NCBI GenBank assembly: GCA_033764055.1
Contig: JANRJI010000097.1
Span: 1-64,000 of the forward strand
From: Ga0077555 sp033764055
GTDB lineage: Bacteria; Pseudomonadota; Alphaproteobacteria; Rhizobiales; Hyphomicrobiaceae
Direction of reading: 5' to 3'
Length of the DNA stretch: 64,000 nt
Shown: positions 42,830-50,214 of the stretch, piece by piece
How the letters are laid out: each line of letters starts with the position of its first letter
Position numbering within the stretch: the first letter of the stretch is position 1
Notes under the pieces: model-generated
Databases searched by the model: none
Told to the model about the DNA's origin: nothing
Seen by the model: the letters and a program-made list of their open reading frames with translations, nothing else
Program-made: the position numbers and the translations under genes

Positions 42830-43711
42830 TTACCCGAGGCCGGCGGCCTTGGCCTGCGCCAGCACCCGCTGGGCGAGCTTCAGGTGGGGCATGTCGATCA
42901 TCTTGCCGTCGAGGCTCGCGACGCCGGCCCCCGGTCGGGCGGCGAACGCGGCGATGATTTTCTGGGCGTGGTCGATCTCCGCGGCATTCGGCGTGAACAC
43001 GGCATTGATGACCGGCACCTGATCCGGATGGATCGCCATCTTGCCGGTGAAACCGTCGCGCTTGGCGGCGCGGGTTTCGGCCTCGAGGCCGGCGGCGTTG
43101 CGGAAATCGGTGTAGACGGTATCGATCGGCTGCGCGCCAGCCGCGACCGCCGTGATGAGGCATAGGTCTCGGACCAGGCGGTACGGCGAGGTCAGGTTGC
43201 CGGCCTCGTCGCGGCTCGAAAGGGAGCCGATGACCGCGCCGAGGTCCTCCGCCCCCCAGCTCAGTCCGGCGAGGCGGCTCGAGGCACCGACATAGGTGCT
43301 CAGCTTGAGCACCGATATCGGGACTTCCGTGACGATGGCCAGGATTCGGGTCTGCCCCGGCTGCTGGTTGTGGCGGGCCTCCGCATGTCCGAGCGCGATC
43401 GAGAGTTTGTGCACCTCCTCGCCGGAGGTGGGCTTCGGCAGGATGATCCCGTCAGGTCCGGCAGCCATCACGCCGGTGAGGTCTGCCTCCCAGTCGTCAC
43501 TGTCGAGAGGATTGACGCGCACCCACATGCCGGTCGTGCTGCCCCGGGCGCGGGCGTCGGCGATGAAGGCCGTCGTCATCTCCCGGGCAATCGGCCGCCT
43601 CTCGCTGGCTACCGAGTCCTCGAGGTCGAGGATCAGAGCGTCGGCCGGCGATGCGAGCGAACGAACCATCTTGCGTTCGCTGTCAGCCGGGACGAAGAGC
43701 ATGGAGCGCAT
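42830..43711 (-). CDS. HpcH/HpaI aldolase-citrate lyase (CitE-like) CoA-ester lyase
   Basis: A 293-residue TIM-barrel enzyme of the CitE-like family, which cleaves or forms malyl-CoA, citramalyl-CoA or related esters. Key sites: RSMLFVPADSERK at the start, DALILDLEDSVA with the metal-binding acidic residues, WVRVNPLD with the Arg contacting substrate, and SWGAEDLGAVIG carrying a Glu-Asp pair. GKMAIHPDQVPVINAVF is the typical C-terminal motif. An AGGAGG site precedes the ATG. With MaoC and 3-HIBADH-like genes upstream it suggests a CoA-ester catabolic pathway. Confidence 0.9.
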   Translation of the reverse strand: MRSMLFVPADSERKMVRSLASPADALILDLEDSVASERRPIAREMTTAFIADARARGSTTGMWVRVNPLDSDDWEADLTGVMAAGPDGIILPKPTSGEEVHKLSIALGHAEARHNQQPGQTRILAIVTEVPISVLKLSTYVGASSRLAGLSWGAEDLGAVIGSLSSRDEAGNLTSPYRLVRDLCLITAVAAGAQPIDTVYTDFRNAAGLEAETRAAKRDGFTGKMAIHPDQVPVINAVFTPNAAEIDHAQKIIAAFAARPGAGVASLDGKMIDMPHLKLAQRVLAQAKAAGLG

Positions 43712-43770
43712 GGCTCCTCCTTTTGGAATGAGAGCTGACCGGGACGGTGCGGGTCTTGGGCGGACGGCAG

Positions 43771-43847
43771 CTAGTGTTCCGGTTCCGACATTTGCTTCCC
43801 GTTGCGGCTGGGCTACGAGCCAATGTCGGAACCATAAGGAACACTAG
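43771..43847. repeat. 77-bp palindromic element 1 (possible MITE)
   Basis: The element begins CTAGTGTTCC-GGTTCCGACATT and ends with the complement, AATGTCGGAACC-ATAA-GGAACACTAG. The arms are 22 and 26 bases with one four-base difference, around a 29-base loop. The ends are CTAG, a tetranucleotide rare in bacterial DNA. If CTAG or TA is a target duplication, the core begins GTG and ends CAC, as in IS630-type miniature elements. Transposase similarity cannot be checked here. Confidence 0.6.
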
Positions 43848-43860
43848 TAGATCTATGATT

Positions 43861-43939
43861 CTAGTGCAGAATCTGAATCTGACGCTCGATGGCATAGCTG
43901 GCCGCAAGCGGGTATCGAACGTCAGATGCGCTGCACTAG
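43861..43939. repeat. 79-bp palindromic element 2 (possible MITE)
   Basis: The element begins CTAGTGCAG and ends CTGCACTAG, with inner arms ATCTGACGCTCGAT and ATCGAACGTCAGAT (one mismatch). It has nearly the same length and the same CTAG ends as element 1, 13 bases away. The loop read in reverse complement (CGCTTGCGGCCAGCTA) resembles the loop of element 1 (CGTTGCGGCTGGGCTA), so the two look like related, inverted copies that have diverged. Confidence 0.6.
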
Positions 43940-43973
43940 CGGCGTGCACGACGGAGGGCCCGCGACGTGGTCG

Positions 43974-44429
43974 TCAGGCCTTCGGTCTCTTGCGCATGAA
44001 CGCCTGGCGCCGGCATTCGGCAACGAGCTTTCCGTCCTGGTTGTAGGCCCGATGGATGAAGTCCACGACGCCGGCGTCAGGCCGCGATTTCGACTCGCGC
44101 TTGGCGGCGACCTCGGTCGTCGCGCGAACCGTGTCCCCGTGAAACACGGGATGCGGGAACTTCACGTCGGTCATGCCGAGATTGCCGATCGTGGTGCCGA
44201 GCGTGGTGTCGCCGACCGAGACGCCGATCATGAGGCCGAGCGTGAACAGCGAGTTGACGAGCGGACGGCCCCATTCGGTCTTGGCAGCGAAGTGGGCGTC
44301 GAGGTGGAGCGGCTGCGGGTTGTGTGTCAGCGCCGTGAACAGCACATTGTCCATCTCGGTCACGGTCCGCGTGATCGCGTGCTCATAGACCTTGCCGATC
44401 TCGAACTCCTCGAAATAGAGCCCAGGCAT
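43974..44429 (-). CDS. MaoC-family dehydratase (hot-dog fold)
   Basis: A 151-residue enoyl-CoA hydratase-type protein. The N-terminal GLYFEEFEIGKVYEHAITRT and the catalytic segment FTALTHNPQPLHLDAHFAA (Asp-His pair region), then VSVGDTTLG, VKFPHPVFHGDTV, are typical of MaoC mesaconyl/crotonyl-CoA hydratases. ATG 44429 has AGGAGA upstream. It lies between the 3-HIBADH-like gene and, past the palindromic elements, the CitE-like gene. Hydratase plus CitE-like lyase is the arrangement seen for mesaconyl/citramalyl-CoA conversions, but the exact substrate is inferred only. Confidence 0.9.
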   Translation of the reverse strand: MPGLYFEEFEIGKVYEHAITRTVTEMDNVLFTALTHNPQPLHLDAHFAAKTEWGRPLVNSLFTLGLMIGVSVGDTTLGTTIGNLGMTDVKFPHPVFHGDTVRATTEVAAKRESKSRPDAGVVDFIHRAYNQDGKLVAECRRQAFMRKRPKA

Positions 44430-44473
44430 GCGTCTCGTCTCCTGTGTGTCGTTCGTCGCCCGTCGGTCCCGCC

Positions 44474-45364
44474 TCAGCGTGTTTTCGGCAACACGAAGCC
44501 GGCGCCCCTCTCGATGGTCTTGATCAGCTCGGTGATGTCCTTGTCGGCCTTGCCGGCGAACATCTCGTGCTTGAACATGTTGGCGGCCGCCTGACAGACC
44601 CACATCGGAATCCCGAGCCGCTCGCCCTGCTCGATGGCCAGGATCACGTCCTTGGCGAGGATGTGCATCGGCGCACCGTAGGCGAAGGTGCGGTTCAGCA
44701 CGGAGCGGGGGATCTTGTCCTGCGTGGCGCTGTTGCGCCCGCTGCCGCGATTGATGGCCTCGGTCATGACCTCGGGGTCGAGGCCACCCTTGGCGCCCAT
44801 GACGTAGGCCTCGCAGGTGGCGGCGAGCGAGACCGCCGAGAGGATGTTGTTGGTCAGCTTGAGAACCTGCGCCAGGCCCGGCCGGTCGCCGGCGACGGTC
44901 ACCGGGCCCCAGCGGGAGATGAGCGGGCGAACCTGCTCCACGAGGTCGGGCCGGCCAGACACCATAACAGAGAGCGTTCCGGCCCTGGCGCCAGGGGGAC
45001 CGCCGCTGATCGGGCAATCGACGAGGCCGATGCCCTTGGCGGCGAGCGCCGTCTCGAGCTCCTCGACCAGCGGCACGCCGACCGTACAGGTGTTGACGAC
45101 CAGCTTCAGGGCCTTGCCTTCGATCAGTCCGCCGCTGCCCACCACCACCTCGCGAAGCGCCGGCAATGTCGGCAGCGACACGAATGCGGTGCCGCAGCGG
45201 TCGCCCACCTCGCGCACCGTGGCTGCCGGGCGCGCCTGACGCTCGACGAGCGGCTTCAGGGCATCCTCGCGGATGTCCTGCACGACGAGCTCGTCGATCG
45301 CTCCGATGAGCTTCTCGGCCATCGGCAGCCCCATGTTGCCCACGCCGACGAATCCGATTGCCAT
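44474..45364 (-). CDS. NAD(P)-dependent 3-hydroxyacid dehydrogenase (3-HIBADH/glyoxylate reductase family)
   Basis: A 296-residue beta-hydroxyacid dehydrogenase. The N-terminal Rossmann motif GFVGVGNMGLPMAEKLI is standard. The substrate motif DCPISGGPPGARAGTLSVMV matches the family's D-x-P-V-S-G-G-x-x-G-A-x-x-G. The catalytic Lys lies in LKLTNNILSA. Members oxidise 3-hydroxyisobutyrate or reduce tartronate semialdehyde. It is 44 bases upstream of the maoC-like gene on the same strand, forming a small operon. Confidence 0.92.
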   Translation of the reverse strand: MAIGFVGVGNMGLPMAEKLIGAIDELVVQDIREDALKPLVERQARPAATVREVGDRCGTAFVSLPTLPALREVVVGSGGLIEGKALKLVVNTCTVGVPLVEELETALAAKGIGLVDCPISGGPPGARAGTLSVMVSGRPDLVEQVRPLISRWGPVTVAGDRPGLAQVLKLTNNILSAVSLAATCEAYVMGAKGGLDPEVMTEAINRGSGRNSATQDKIPRSVLNRTFAYGAPMHILAKDVILAIEQGERLGIPMWVCQAAANMFKHEMFAGKADKDITELIKTIERGAGFVLPKTR

Positions 45365-45535
45365 TCCCGCCTCCGCTGTTCAATTCCGAGGACAGAGGCT
45401 ACCGATCGGCCACGGTGCGCGGCAAGTGGAAATCGGCGGGCGCGGATTGGAGTGCCAAGCGGGGTGCTCCGCATCGCTTCCGCGCAAGGGAGGCAGGCGT
45501 GCCCCAACGTAAGGAAAACGGCGGAGCCGGACGGT

Positions 45536-46573
45536 CTAGGCCGCGATCACGGCTCGCGACGCGAAATCGGCGAGCGCCCGAGGTACGCGGCTCGCCTCGC
45601 GCGCGACGAATGTGATCAGGGCGATCTCATTGTCGTCGAGGCTCGCGCGCTCGCCGAGGCGACTCATCAGCCAGACGTCCGACACGTCCTCGATCACCTC
45701 GTTGGTCACGATCTCGAGGCGCTGTCGCTCGAGCCGGGCGAGGGCGCGCTCCTCGGGGCGCAGCAGCCGTGCCGTCGACCAGACGCGCGGCTGGCGATCC
45801 GGAGCGTAGCGGCATTCCGAGCGAGGTCTGTCGGTCTCGTGACTGCCGCGCCGGCCGAGCAGGATGAAGGTCTCGGCGCTGGTTGGATCGCCTTCGTCGA
45901 GCAACCGGTGGCGGGCCGGCACGGCATGCCCGAGGGCGGCGAGGACGGCCGAGCCGATGCAACGGATGAACAGCGTGCTCCACGCGGGTGAGCTTCCGCC
46001 GGGTGTGATGGCGCGATTGATGGCGATGAGCGCGTCGGCCTCGCCGCGGGTGATTGGAATGCCGATGTCCGCGGAATGCGTTCCGATGATGCGTGCGACC
46101 AGCTCGACTTCCTCGGGTGCAATCGTGCCGGCCTTGGGGGAATGGCCCGCGCGCAGGGGGCCGGTGCCGCTGGCGATGGCCTCCCGCACCTGCGCCAGGG
46201 CGAACGCGGCAAGGCTTGGCGGTGCCCAGCGGGCGGTCTCGATGACATGCACCAGGAGGGCGAGCTCGGTCGAGGTCTCGACGCGGCCGAACGCGCCGAT
46301 CTTGGCGGTCAGCCACCGCGCGTTCTCGGCAACGACATAGCCCACTGGCGTCGCCTGATGCACGACATACTCGGTCAAAGCCTCGATGAAGAATGGCGAC
46401 CACGACGGGGCCTTGACCGGACACGCGCCATGCAGGCCGAACAGCTCGTCTGCATCCTCGGCCGTCAGGGCCTCAGCATCGGCCCAGACCGAGCGCAGCA
46501 GCGAGACGTCGCTGTCGCGGATGGTGCCGCGCCGGCGAATCTCGTCGAGCGGAAGCGACTTCAGAATGCTCAT
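45536..46573 (-). CDS. Conserved protein of unknown function with internal repeats
   Basis: A 345-residue soluble protein without signal peptide. It contains repeated modules beginning with an acidic loop, for example LLRSVWADAEALTAEDADEL (near residue 30) and IGIPITRGEADALIAINRAI (near 180). Each is followed by a Trp-rich helix, such as APSWSPFFIEALTEYVVHQA and SPAWSTLFIRCIGSAVLAAL. A third, shorter copy, ERASLDDNEIALITFVAREA, is near the end. The acidic loops recall EF-hand or TerB-like folds but no consensus Ca2+ loop is complete. Similar proteins occur widely in Alphaproteobacteria without assigned function. Confidence 0.65.
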   Translation of the reverse strand: MSILKSLPLDEIRRRGTIRDSDVSLLRSVWADAEALTAEDADELFGLHGACPVKAPSWSPFFIEALTEYVVHQATPVGYVVAENARWLTAKIGAFGRVETSTELALLVHVIETARWAPPSLAAFALAQVREAIASGTGPLRAGHSPKAGTIAPEEVELVARIIGTHSADIGIPITRGEADALIAINRAITPGGSSPAWSTLFIRCIGSAVLAALGHAVPARHRLLDEGDPTSAETFILLGRRGSHETDRPRSECRYAPDRQPRVWSTARLLRPEERALARLERQRLEIVTNEVIEDVSDVWLMSRLGERASLDDNEIALITFVAREASRVPRALADFASRAVIAA

Positions 46574-46694
46574 TGCGAACGACCCCACGCAGCGCATCGG
46601 AGCCGACGCTAGGCGCATATCCTTACCAAGTCGCTAATGTCCGGGTCCTGACGACCACGGTGTGGTGCTGCGGAGACAGTCCCCGGGGCAAGTA

Positions 46695-47390
46695 TCAGAA
46701 CTCGTAGCCGAAATGGCGGATCTCCGGCCTATACCATTCGGCCACCAGCGTGCGTGAGGCGTCGGTAAAGGCGTCACGATAGCCTCCGGTGCGGCGGCTG
46801 GAGACGTTGGCGCGCGGCAGGGTGACCTGATTGGTGAGGCCGATTTCGCCCAAAACCTTGCCGAAGTCGCTCTCCAGAGCCTCGTAGCGGCCGACAAAAT
46901 CCAGGATGATCGCGTCCTCGGCCGTGTAGAGGCTCCAGTTCTCGACGAAGGCCCGGCGCCGATCGCTGTTGAAGGCGTCGAACGAGGGCCGCGCCGCTTC
47001 GGATTTCGACTTCGTCTTGTAGTGGTACCAGGAGACCTGCCGGTCCCAGGGATTACGTTCGAAGGAGAACTTGAAGTAGCGCTTCCACACGTCCTCGCCA
47101 GCGTAGGCTCGGACGCGCCAGGCAGGCATGTGCTCGTAGTAGCCGACCGACGGATGGTAGTGGCGCTCCGGCCGGCCAAGCAGCTTCTTCCAGACTGGTC
47201 TGCGTGGCTTCTCGGGATGCTCGATCCGGTAATTCTGAGCCGGCTTCTGACGCACGCCCCTGAGTTGCTCGCTAGCCTCGGTCACGACGTCCCGGGGGCC
47301 GCACACGGCGGACAGCGCCGCCTCGATCGAGGTCGAGCCGGTCTTGTAGGTCTTGATGTAGATGAACTTGTGCTCGTGGCTGAGGATCAT
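46695..47390 (-). CDS. Sulfotransferase family 2-like protein
   Basis: A 231-residue PAPS-dependent sulfotransferase. FIYIKTYKTGSTSIEAALS (residues about 8-26) is the phosphosulfate loop and FKFSFERNPWDRQVSWYHYK the 3'-phosphate site, as in the Sulfotransfer_2 group that modifies polysaccharides. ATG 47390 is used; the frame upstream is out of family. It is divergent from the peptide gene at 47728 and shares its regulatory region. The acceptor is unknown. Given the neighbouring candidate peptide, peptide or lipid sulfation is conceivable but unsupported. Confidence 0.8.
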   Translation of the reverse strand: MILSHEHKFIYIKTYKTGSTSIEAALSAVCGPRDVVTEASEQLRGVRQKPAQNYRIEHPEKPRRPVWKKLLGRPERHYHPSVGYYEHMPAWRVRAYAGEDVWKRYFKFSFERNPWDRQVSWYHYKTKSKSEAARPSFDAFNSDRRRAFVENWSLYTAEDAIILDFVGRYEALESDFGKVLGEIGLTNQVTLPRANVSSRRTGGYRDAFTDASRTLVAEWYRPEIRHFGYEF

Positions 47391-47727
47391 CGGGCATGGC
47401 TCCGAGGGGCGGCCGCGATGCACGGCGTGGTGTGCCCAGGATAGCGAATCGCAGGCGGCTCGCCCATGCCCACAGACGCCGCGCCCCCAGACGCCGGGGC
47501 GGACGCACTGCCGGACCGAGGTGCCGGTCGGTCACGGGGCGGGGGCAGGCGAGGCGGGGGTCCCTGCGATCAGGCGAAAAGGGGCTGCCGTGCAGCAGCG
47601 TCATGACAAAAGCATGGCGGAAATGTTTTCTATTTTTCTCCTTGACGACTGCAGGAGGCTGATTAATGTTATTGGCGTTGTGCATGACAAAATCCATCCA
47701 GTCACATGTCATTAGGAGTTCGAAGTC
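47391..47727. other. Divergent intergenic region upstream of the peptide gene
   Basis: The part nearest the peptide gene (47600-47727) is much more AT-rich than flanking DNA and holds the probable promoter and ribosome-binding site. No other convincing ORF is visible; a 15-codon ORF near 47613 has no recognised features. Confidence 0.45.
47642..47669 (+). promoter_or_regulatory. Possible sigma70 promoter for the peptide gene
   Basis: TTGACG at 47642-47647 and TAATGT at 47664-47669 are separated by 16 bases in an AT-rich segment. This leaves a leader of about 50 bases before ATG 47728. The -10 box is a weak match, so it is tentative. Confidence 0.35.
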
Positions 47728-47889
47728 ATGAGAAAGGCTCATTCCGAGAGCGGTCACGTTTCGTCTGGCAGCTCGAACGACGCCTCCGGCAAGTCAGCAT
47801 TGACCGCCACACCGAAGGTGCAGACCGGCGATTCGATCAAGCCATGGGCGCCGAAGGTGCGGACCGGCGACTCGATCAAGCCTTGGTAA
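47728..47889 (+). CDS. Candidate precursor peptide with two 12-residue GDSIKPW repeats
   Basis: A 53-residue ORF below common gene-call length limits. ATG 47728 has TAGGAG about ten bases upstream. Residues 1-28 are a Ser/Ala-rich stretch (MRKAHSESGHVSSGSS...). Residues 29-40 and 42-53 are near-identical, PKVQTGDSIKPW and PKVRTGDSIKPW, joined by one Ala, and the stop follows the last Trp directly. The DNA units differ at 3 of 36 bases, two of them synonymous, which indicates selection on the peptide. Leader plus repeated C-terminal cores is the layout of RiPP precursors. The DUF6065-like gene downstream is the likely partner. No secretion signal or modification enzyme family is certain. Confidence 0.65.
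   Translation: MRKAHSESGHVSSGSSNDASGKSALTATPKVQTGDSIKPWAPKVRTGDSIKPW
47812..47886 (+). repeat. Two direct 36-bp repeats encoding PKV(Q/R)TGDSIKPW
   Basis: The units occupy 47812-47847 and 47851-47886 with a three-base spacer (GCG, Ala). Differences are CAG/CGG, GAT/GAC and CCA/CCT. These are the putative core segments of the peptide. Confidence 0.85.
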
Positions 47890-47992
47890 TTCAACCTCTT
47901 CATCGTTGAGATCTCGGACTGCCCGGCTTCATTGCGCATTCGGGCGGCTTCGGAACGAGCGCGCTCTGCTGCAGCGGGGCGCGCTTGAAACG

Positions 47993-48014
47993 CTCACGCC
48001 GTCTATGGCGTGAG
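47993..48014. terminator. Hairpin downstream of the peptide gene (first)
   Basis: CTCACGCC-GTCTAT-GGCGTGAG forms an 8-bp perfect stem with a six-base loop, 104 bases after the peptide stop. There is no T-tract. It may attenuate read-through into the next gene or stabilise the short transcript. Confidence 0.5.
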
Positions 48015-48047
48015 GCGGCTCGTGTACTATCTGGCTATTCTAATTAT

Positions 48048-48071
48048 CCGGAAATCGACATCGATTTCCGG
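48048..48071. terminator. Hairpin between peptide gene and DUF6065 gene (second)
   Basis: CCGGAAATCG-ACAT-CGATTTCCGG is a perfect 10-bp stem with a four-base loop, ending 34 bases before the DUF6065 start codon. It lacks a U-tail, so attenuation or mRNA processing is more likely than complete termination. Confidence 0.5.
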
Positions 48072-48105
48072 GCGGGCCGCGCATTGAATTGATTGGAGCG
48101 CGAGA

Positions 48106-48939
48106 ATGATTGCTGAAAGCAGCCGTTTCGACGTCACAGCCTCGTCGGCAGAAGCCTTGTCAGGCCCGCTGGTCCGATTCCATCAGCTGGTCGAAGGGGG
48201 GCGGCCGCCGCGTCGGGCCGACAGGTCCGTCGGGGGTACGCTGCCGGTGAGGGCATTGCGCTACTGCGAGCCGGTGTCCAGCGCCTCGGCCTTTGGCTGG
48301 CACGTGTTTCTCGCCCGCCGGGTACGCTTGCTGTGGGACGGCAGCGAGGTGCACTGGCAGATGGAGGGCATGGCGGACTTCGAGCCGTTGCGGTCGGTCC
48401 ACTATCCAGGCTTTCCGAAAGACTTCGATGCGTCAGCGCCGCCGGTGGCCCGTGGCTATGCGCCCCCGTTCCTGTCCGCCTCGGTGCAGCCCGGCCTAGT
48501 ACAGGTATGGCCGGGATCGATCGCCCGTACCGTACGCGGGTGGAGCCTGCTGGCCCGCCCCGTCGTGAACCTCGCCCGGCCGTCGGGATACGAGCTGTTC
48601 GAAGGGATCATCGAGACCGACCACTGGTGCGGACCGCTGTTCACCAACATACGGCTGACGCGGACGGGCGTGCCGGTCGAGCTCGACGACGACGTGCCCT
48701 TCATGCAGGTGCAGCCGCTCGAGAAGGAGCGCTACAGCGAGCGCTTCCTTGCGAGCCACAGCATCTCGGAGGGCGTACAGTCTCTGAGCCAGGAGGATTG
48801 GGAGCTCTATCGCGCGGCTATCGTCGAGCCGAACGCGGCGGCGAGCCGGCGGCCCGGTCTCTACGCAGCACAGTCTCGCAAGGAGGCTGCGGAGCGGGGG
48901 CGTCTCGCGGCGGCTCGTCCCGCGCCACCTCGGGGGTGA
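48106..48939 (+). CDS. DUF6065-family protein
   Basis: A 277-residue soluble protein. It shows the features I associate with DUF6065: LPVRALRYCEPVSSASAFGW near residue 45, RVRLLWDGSEVHW, PPFLSASVQPGLVQVWPG, and the strongly conserved GYELFEGIIETDHWCGPLFT followed by NIRLTRTGVPVELDDDVPFM-QVQPL. No catalytic motif of a known enzyme is recognised. The last 40 residues are Ala/Arg-rich and probably disordered. It follows the peptide gene on the same strand, after two hairpins, with a GGAG site before ATG 48106. A role in handling or modifying that peptide is inference from position. Confidence 0.75.
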   Translation: MIAESSRFDVTASSAEALSGPLVRFHQLVEGGRPPRRADRSVGGTLPVRALRYCEPVSSASAFGWHVFLARRVRLLWDGSEVHWQMEGMADFEPLRSVHYPGFPKDFDASAPPVARGYAPPFLSASVQPGLVQVWPGSIARTVRGWSLLARPVVNLARPSGYELFEGIIETDHWCGPLFTNIRLTRTGVPVELDDDVPFMQVQPLEKERYSERFLASHSISEGVQSLSQEDWELYRAAIVEPNAAASRRPGLYAAQSRKEAAERGRLAAARPAPPRG

Positions 48940-48948
48940 GCCGGAGGC

Positions 48949-50214
48949 CTACTCGGCAGCCTCAGGAGGACGCCGCTGGGCAGTGCGCCGGCTGATGATC
49001 CCGGCGCGCTCGATGTGATTGAGGTATTGCTCCTTCTGAAGCGGGTTGGTGAATGGCACCGACTGCTCCGCGATCGAGGGATAGCCCGGCTCGATCTCCA
49101 GCATGCGCTGACCGGCTTGCCGAGCCTCGCCGATTCGCCCGAGCGCTGCCAGCGAGGCGGCGAGGACCCGGTAGGTGCTCGAATAGTTGGGGTTGGCTGC
49201 GACCGAGCGGGCACTGAGCCGGCGCGCGTTCTCGAAATCTCCGTTGGCGTAGTGGCAGAGGGCGGTGAAGTTGTCGAACATGTAGGTGCAGCGATCGTAA
49301 GGCGACAGTGTGAGGGCATATTGCGCGCGGCGAACGCCCGTCGCCGGGCGACCGGTGTAGGCGAGCGAGACCCCCGAGAAGAGCCACGCGAACGGCTCGT
49401 TCACGCAGGCTTCGAGCGCACGCTCGAGCAGCGACAGCCCGCCCTCGTAGTCTTTCAGCACGAACGAATGACAATGGCCCGCGGTCGCCAGCGCCAATGC
49501 GTTGCGGTCGTTCTTCGCGACAGCCAGATCCGCGAGCCGCAGCGCCTCGCGGGCTGTCGACATGCGGTCTCTGGACCAGCCCTGGCCGAGCTGGATGGAG
49601 AGGAGACGCGCGTTCCAGGCGAAGGCCTCGGCGTAGCCTGGATCGATCTGCTGGGCCTTGTGCAGCAGCCGCTCACTGCGCGCGAAGCTCCTGCTCGTGA
49701 GCGTGTGCATGGCGACGATCGCCTGCAGGAGCGCCGTACGTGCGTCGATGTTGCGCCTGGCTCCAGCTATGGTCGACAGGATCTGTTGCTTGCCGAGCGA
49801 CGGCAGGATGCAGTCGAGGACGTCGACGACGATTTGCTCCTCGATCTCATAGAGATGGGAGATGTGCTTCTCGATCGGCGCGAGGCTGTACTCGGTCCCG
49901 GCTTCGAGGTCCAGCAGGCGGTGCGAGAACGTCAGCATCTGGTCGTTCACGACGATCTGGCCGGCCAGCACGAAGCGGACCCGCAGTCTCCGGCGGATCA
50001 ACTCGGCTGTTGGAATCCGAGCCCAGCTGCGAATCGTCGAGGACGCAGAGATGACGTGCAGATCGGCGATCGTCATCAGGCCGGACGTGACGGCGAACGT
50101 CATGCACCGGCCGAACTCGCGGTCGAGACAGAAGTACGGCATGACGGCAATGGAGGGCAGCAGCGCGCGAATTCTGCGCTCCCAACTGGCCTCCACTCCC
50201 TCGCGGTAGCGCAC
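48949..50214 (-). CDS. TPR protein with FlgO/TolB-like N-terminal domain
   Basis: A protein of about 421 residues. Residues about 15-150 (SIAVMPYFCLDREFG ... VRFVLAGQIVVNDQMLTFSH ... EYSLAPIEKHISHLYEIEEQ) resemble the domain found in CadC-like regulators and adenylate-cyclase/TPR proteins. That domain is followed by TPR repeats such as LLHKAQQIDPGYAEAFAWNA and ARRLSARSVAANPNYSSTYR. The DNA-binding or cyclase domain that usually comes first is absent, so this is a stand-alone TPR part. GTG 50214 with GGAGG six bases upstream is the best start. It is convergent with the DUF6065 gene, nine bases apart. Confidence 0.75.
   Translation of the reverse strand: MRYREGVEASWERRIRALLPSIAVMPYFCLDREFGRCMTFAVTSGLMTIADLHVISASSTIRSWARIPTAELIRRRLRVRFVLAGQIVVNDQMLTFSHRLLDLEAGTEYSLAPIEKHISHLYEIEEQIVVDVLDCILPSLGKQQILSTIAGARRNIDARTALLQAIVAMHTLTSRSFARSERLLHKAQQIDPGYAEAFAWNARLLSIQLGQGWSRDRMSTAREALRLADLAVAKNDRNALALATAGHCHSFVLKDYEGGLSLLERALEACVNEPFAWLFSGVSLAYTGRPATGVRRAQYALTLSPYDRCTYMFDNFTALCHYANGDFENARRLSARSVAANPNYSSTYRVLAASLAALGRIGEARQAGQRMLEIEPGYPSIAEQSVPFTNPLQKEQYLNHIERAGIISRRTAQRRPPEAAE

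Noticed and set aside
47706..47909. 67-codon frame overlapping the peptide gene
   Set aside because: It is shifted relative to the repeat-encoding frame; base changes between repeats are synonymous in the 47728 frame, not in this one.
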